From: Bacteroidota bacterium
GTDB taxonomy: Bacteria; Bacteroidota; Ignavibacteria; UBA10030; UBA8401
NCBI GenBank assembly: GCA_021796275.1
Contig: JAJYOI010000006.1
Location: 1 to 61,697, forward strand
Length of the DNA: 61,697 nt
Direction: 5' to 3'
The notes under the pieces are model-generated. The model was not told the origin of the DNA. It did no database searches and was given only the letters and a program-made list of their open reading frames with translations. Made by a program: the position numbers and the translations under genes. This document shows positions 60,202 to 61,697 of this stretch, piece after piece (the stretch's first letter is position 1; each line of letters begins with the position of its first letter).

Positions 60202-61697
60202 TTACTCGCTCGCTTCTATTTTCTTCTTCGAAGCGCGATTGCGTTCATTCGCACCGAGAATTTTTTTCCGAAGTCGAATGGATTTCGGCGTCACTTCAAC
60301 ATACTCGTCGTCGCCGATCCATTCAATCGCCTGTTCAAGCGTGAGAAGATGTGGCGGTTCGAGGCGCACCGCTTCATCGGAGCCTGATGCCCGCATGTTC
60401 GTCAGCTGTTTCGATTTGCAGACGTTGACCGTCATATCATGCTCGCGCGAATTTTCGCCGACCACCATGCCGGTGTACACGCGCGTGCCCGGTTCAATGA
60501 AAAACGTCGAGCGTTCCTGCAGTTTCCACATACCGTATGCGACGGCTTCACCGTCTTCCATCGCCACCAGCGCGCCGCGCGTGCGGTGCTGCAAGTCGCC
60601 TTTGTACGGCTCATAGCCGTGAAAATTATGATGAAGAATTCCTGTCCCTTTTGTTTGCGTCATAAACTCGCCGCGGAAACCGATCAGCCCGCGCGACGGG
60701 ACATAAAATTCCAGCCGCGTGTTGCCGTTCGAAGAGATCATGTTTCTCATTTCGCCTTTGCGCTTGCCAAGATTTTCAATCACCACGCCGGTGTATTCGT
60801 CCGGCACATCAATGATGACGTGTTCAATCGGTTCGCACATCACGTCGTCAATTTTTTTGTAGATGACTTCGGGACGCGAAACCTGCAATTCGTATCCTTC
60901 GCGGCGCATGTTTTCGATCAGCACGGAAAGATGCAGCTCGCCGCGTCCGCTGACGCGGAAAATATCGGGCGAATCGGTCAGTTCCACGCGCAGGCTGACA
61001 TTCGAACGCAGTTCACGTGTAAGCCGCTCGCCTAAATTCCGCGTCGTGACATATTTCCCTTCCTGCCCGGCAAATGGGGAATTGTTGACGACAAAATTCA
61101 TTGAGATCGTCGGTTCTTCAATGGAAACAAACAACAACGGCTGAGGATCGCGCGCATCGGCAATCGTCTCGCCGATGTCAACGTCTTCCATTCCGGCAAG
61201 CGCGATGATGTCGCCGACAGTCGCTTCGTCGGTTTCGATGCGTTTCAATCCTTCAAACGTATAAATTTTTGTCACACGCGCATCTTCCACCGTACCATCG
61301 CGGTGAATAACTTTCATCTGCGAACCGCGGTCCATTTTGCCGTGATAAATTTTTCCGATGCCAAGCCTGCCGAGATAATCGTTGTAATCAATTGTTGTCA
61401 CGAGAAGCTTGAATGGCTCGTCGAGATTTCCTTCCGGCGCCGGTACTTTATTGATGATCGCTTCAAATAACGGCTCAAGATTCGTGCTTGTATCTTCCAA
61501 TTCTTTTTTCGCAATTCCCTGTTTCGCGATTGCATACAGCGTTGGGAAATCAAGCTGCTTATTGGTCGCGCCAAGGGAAAGGAACAGCTCAAATACTTCA
61601 TCAAGCACTTCGTGGGCGCGCGCATCCTTGCGGTCAATTTTATTGATGACGACAATCGGTTGAAGATGGAGATCAAGCGACTTCTTCAAAACAAATT
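60202..61697 (-). CDS. typA: ribosome-binding GTPase TypA/BipA, N-terminus cut by the window
   Basis: The frame is open to the window end, so the true start lies outside. The 498 visible residues include the G4 motif VVINKIDR, the EF-G-like domains II and III, and the TypA-specific C-terminal domain (SRGLIGFRGEFMTQTKGTG). The gene ends with a basic tail (RKKILGANERNRASKKK). TypA aids 50S assembly and growth under stress or cold. The P-loop is not in the window. Confidence 0.95.
   Translation of the reverse strand, partial: FVLKKSLDLHLQPIVVINKIDRKDARAHEVLDEVFELFLSLGATNKQLDFPTLYAIAKQGIAKKELEDTSTNLEPLFEAIINKVPAPEGNLDEPFKLLVTTIDYNDYLGRLGIGKIYHGKMDRGSQMKVIHRDGTVEDARVTKIYTFEGLKRIETDEATVGDIIALAGMEDVDIGETIADARDPQPLLFVSIEEPTISMNFVVNNSPFAGQEGKYVTTRNLGERLTRELRSNVSLRVELTDSPDIFRVSGRGELHLSVLIENMRREGYELQVSRPEVIYKKIDDVMCEPIEHVIIDVPDEYTGVVIENLGKRKGEMRNMISSNGNTRLEFYVPSRGLIGFRGEFMTQTKGTGILHHNFHGYEPYKGDLQHRTRGALVAMEDGEAVAYGMWKLQERSTFFIEPGTRVYTGMVVGENSREHDMTVNVCKSKQLTNMRASGSDEAVRLEPPHLLTLEQAIEWIGDDEYVEVTPKSIRLRKKILGANERNRASKKKIEASE

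Noticed and set aside
1-61697. CRISPR arrays, rRNA genes, insertion sequences other than the prophage
   Set aside because: No regularly spaced direct repeats, rRNA signatures or separate IS transposases were seen.

Overview
The window reads as a chromosomal segment of a Bacteroidota/Chlorobi-group bacterium, most likely Ignavibacteria-like, carrying one complete-looking transposable (Mu-type) prophage. The taxonomic guess rests on the yicC-gmk-rpoZ-coaBC-udg cluster, a 105-residue omega subunit, and clear Shine-Dalgarno sites (GGAGG, AAGGAG), which argue against typical Bacteroidia. No rRNA or database search is available, so this is inference.

Left host flank (1-3615, minus strand): a TetR repressor followed by an EmrA/EmrB pump and the start of a TolC-like outer-membrane factor form one efflux operon. 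An inverted repeat in front of tetR looks like its operator.

Prophage (about 3616-31368, 27.75 kb): both ends carry the same 18-bp transposase-type site, three copies on the left (spacing 134 and 42 bp) and two on the right (spacing 22 bp). Termini are TG...CA and the 4-bp repeat ATAA abuts both. A leftward immunity block (XRE repressor, ImmA-like peptidase, membrane protein) faces a rightward early operon (Ner/Cro-like HTH, MuA-like transposase, MuB-like ATPase, Gam, regulators, a cytosine methyltransferase, a gpF-like minor head protein). Head and packaging genes are split: virion morphogenesis, portal, terminase and connector-type genes run leftward (20220 to 15049), while scaffold, capsid, lysis and tail genes run rightward (20374 to 31319). 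The divergence point carries a 24-bp palindrome. A long tape measure protein, a frameshifted tail chaperone pair and no recognisable sheath suggest a siphovirus tail on a Mu-like head, as in B3/D3112-type phages.

Right host flank (31440-61697): tag-ridA; two tandem PAP2 proteins; a leftward five-gene cluster (rqcH, a REC-DHp protein, an exported protein, an SDR, a REC-kinase without its phosphoacceptor His); the rightward yicC-gmk-rpoZ-coaBC-udg-radical SAM-dnaB-DUF1460 run; nfo; anmK; a GNAT; a CusR/CusS-like two-component system followed by a 47-residue membrane peptide and a DegP protease; a polysaccharide deacetylase; a TauE/SafE-DUF1634 pair; a HEAT-like protein; a short Rho; an aldo/keto reductase; and a truncated typA.

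The most interesting points are: (i) the phage cytosine methyltransferase, whose motif I lies across an 8-G tract in another frame and which is overprinted by a second long open frame that itself looks like a known phage protein; (ii) the neatly defined Mu-type ends; (iii) the T9 frameshift site in the tail chaperone gene; (iv) a complementary pair of half-kinases in one operon; and (v) host-style intergenic repeats sitting in nearly every gap of the late phage module.
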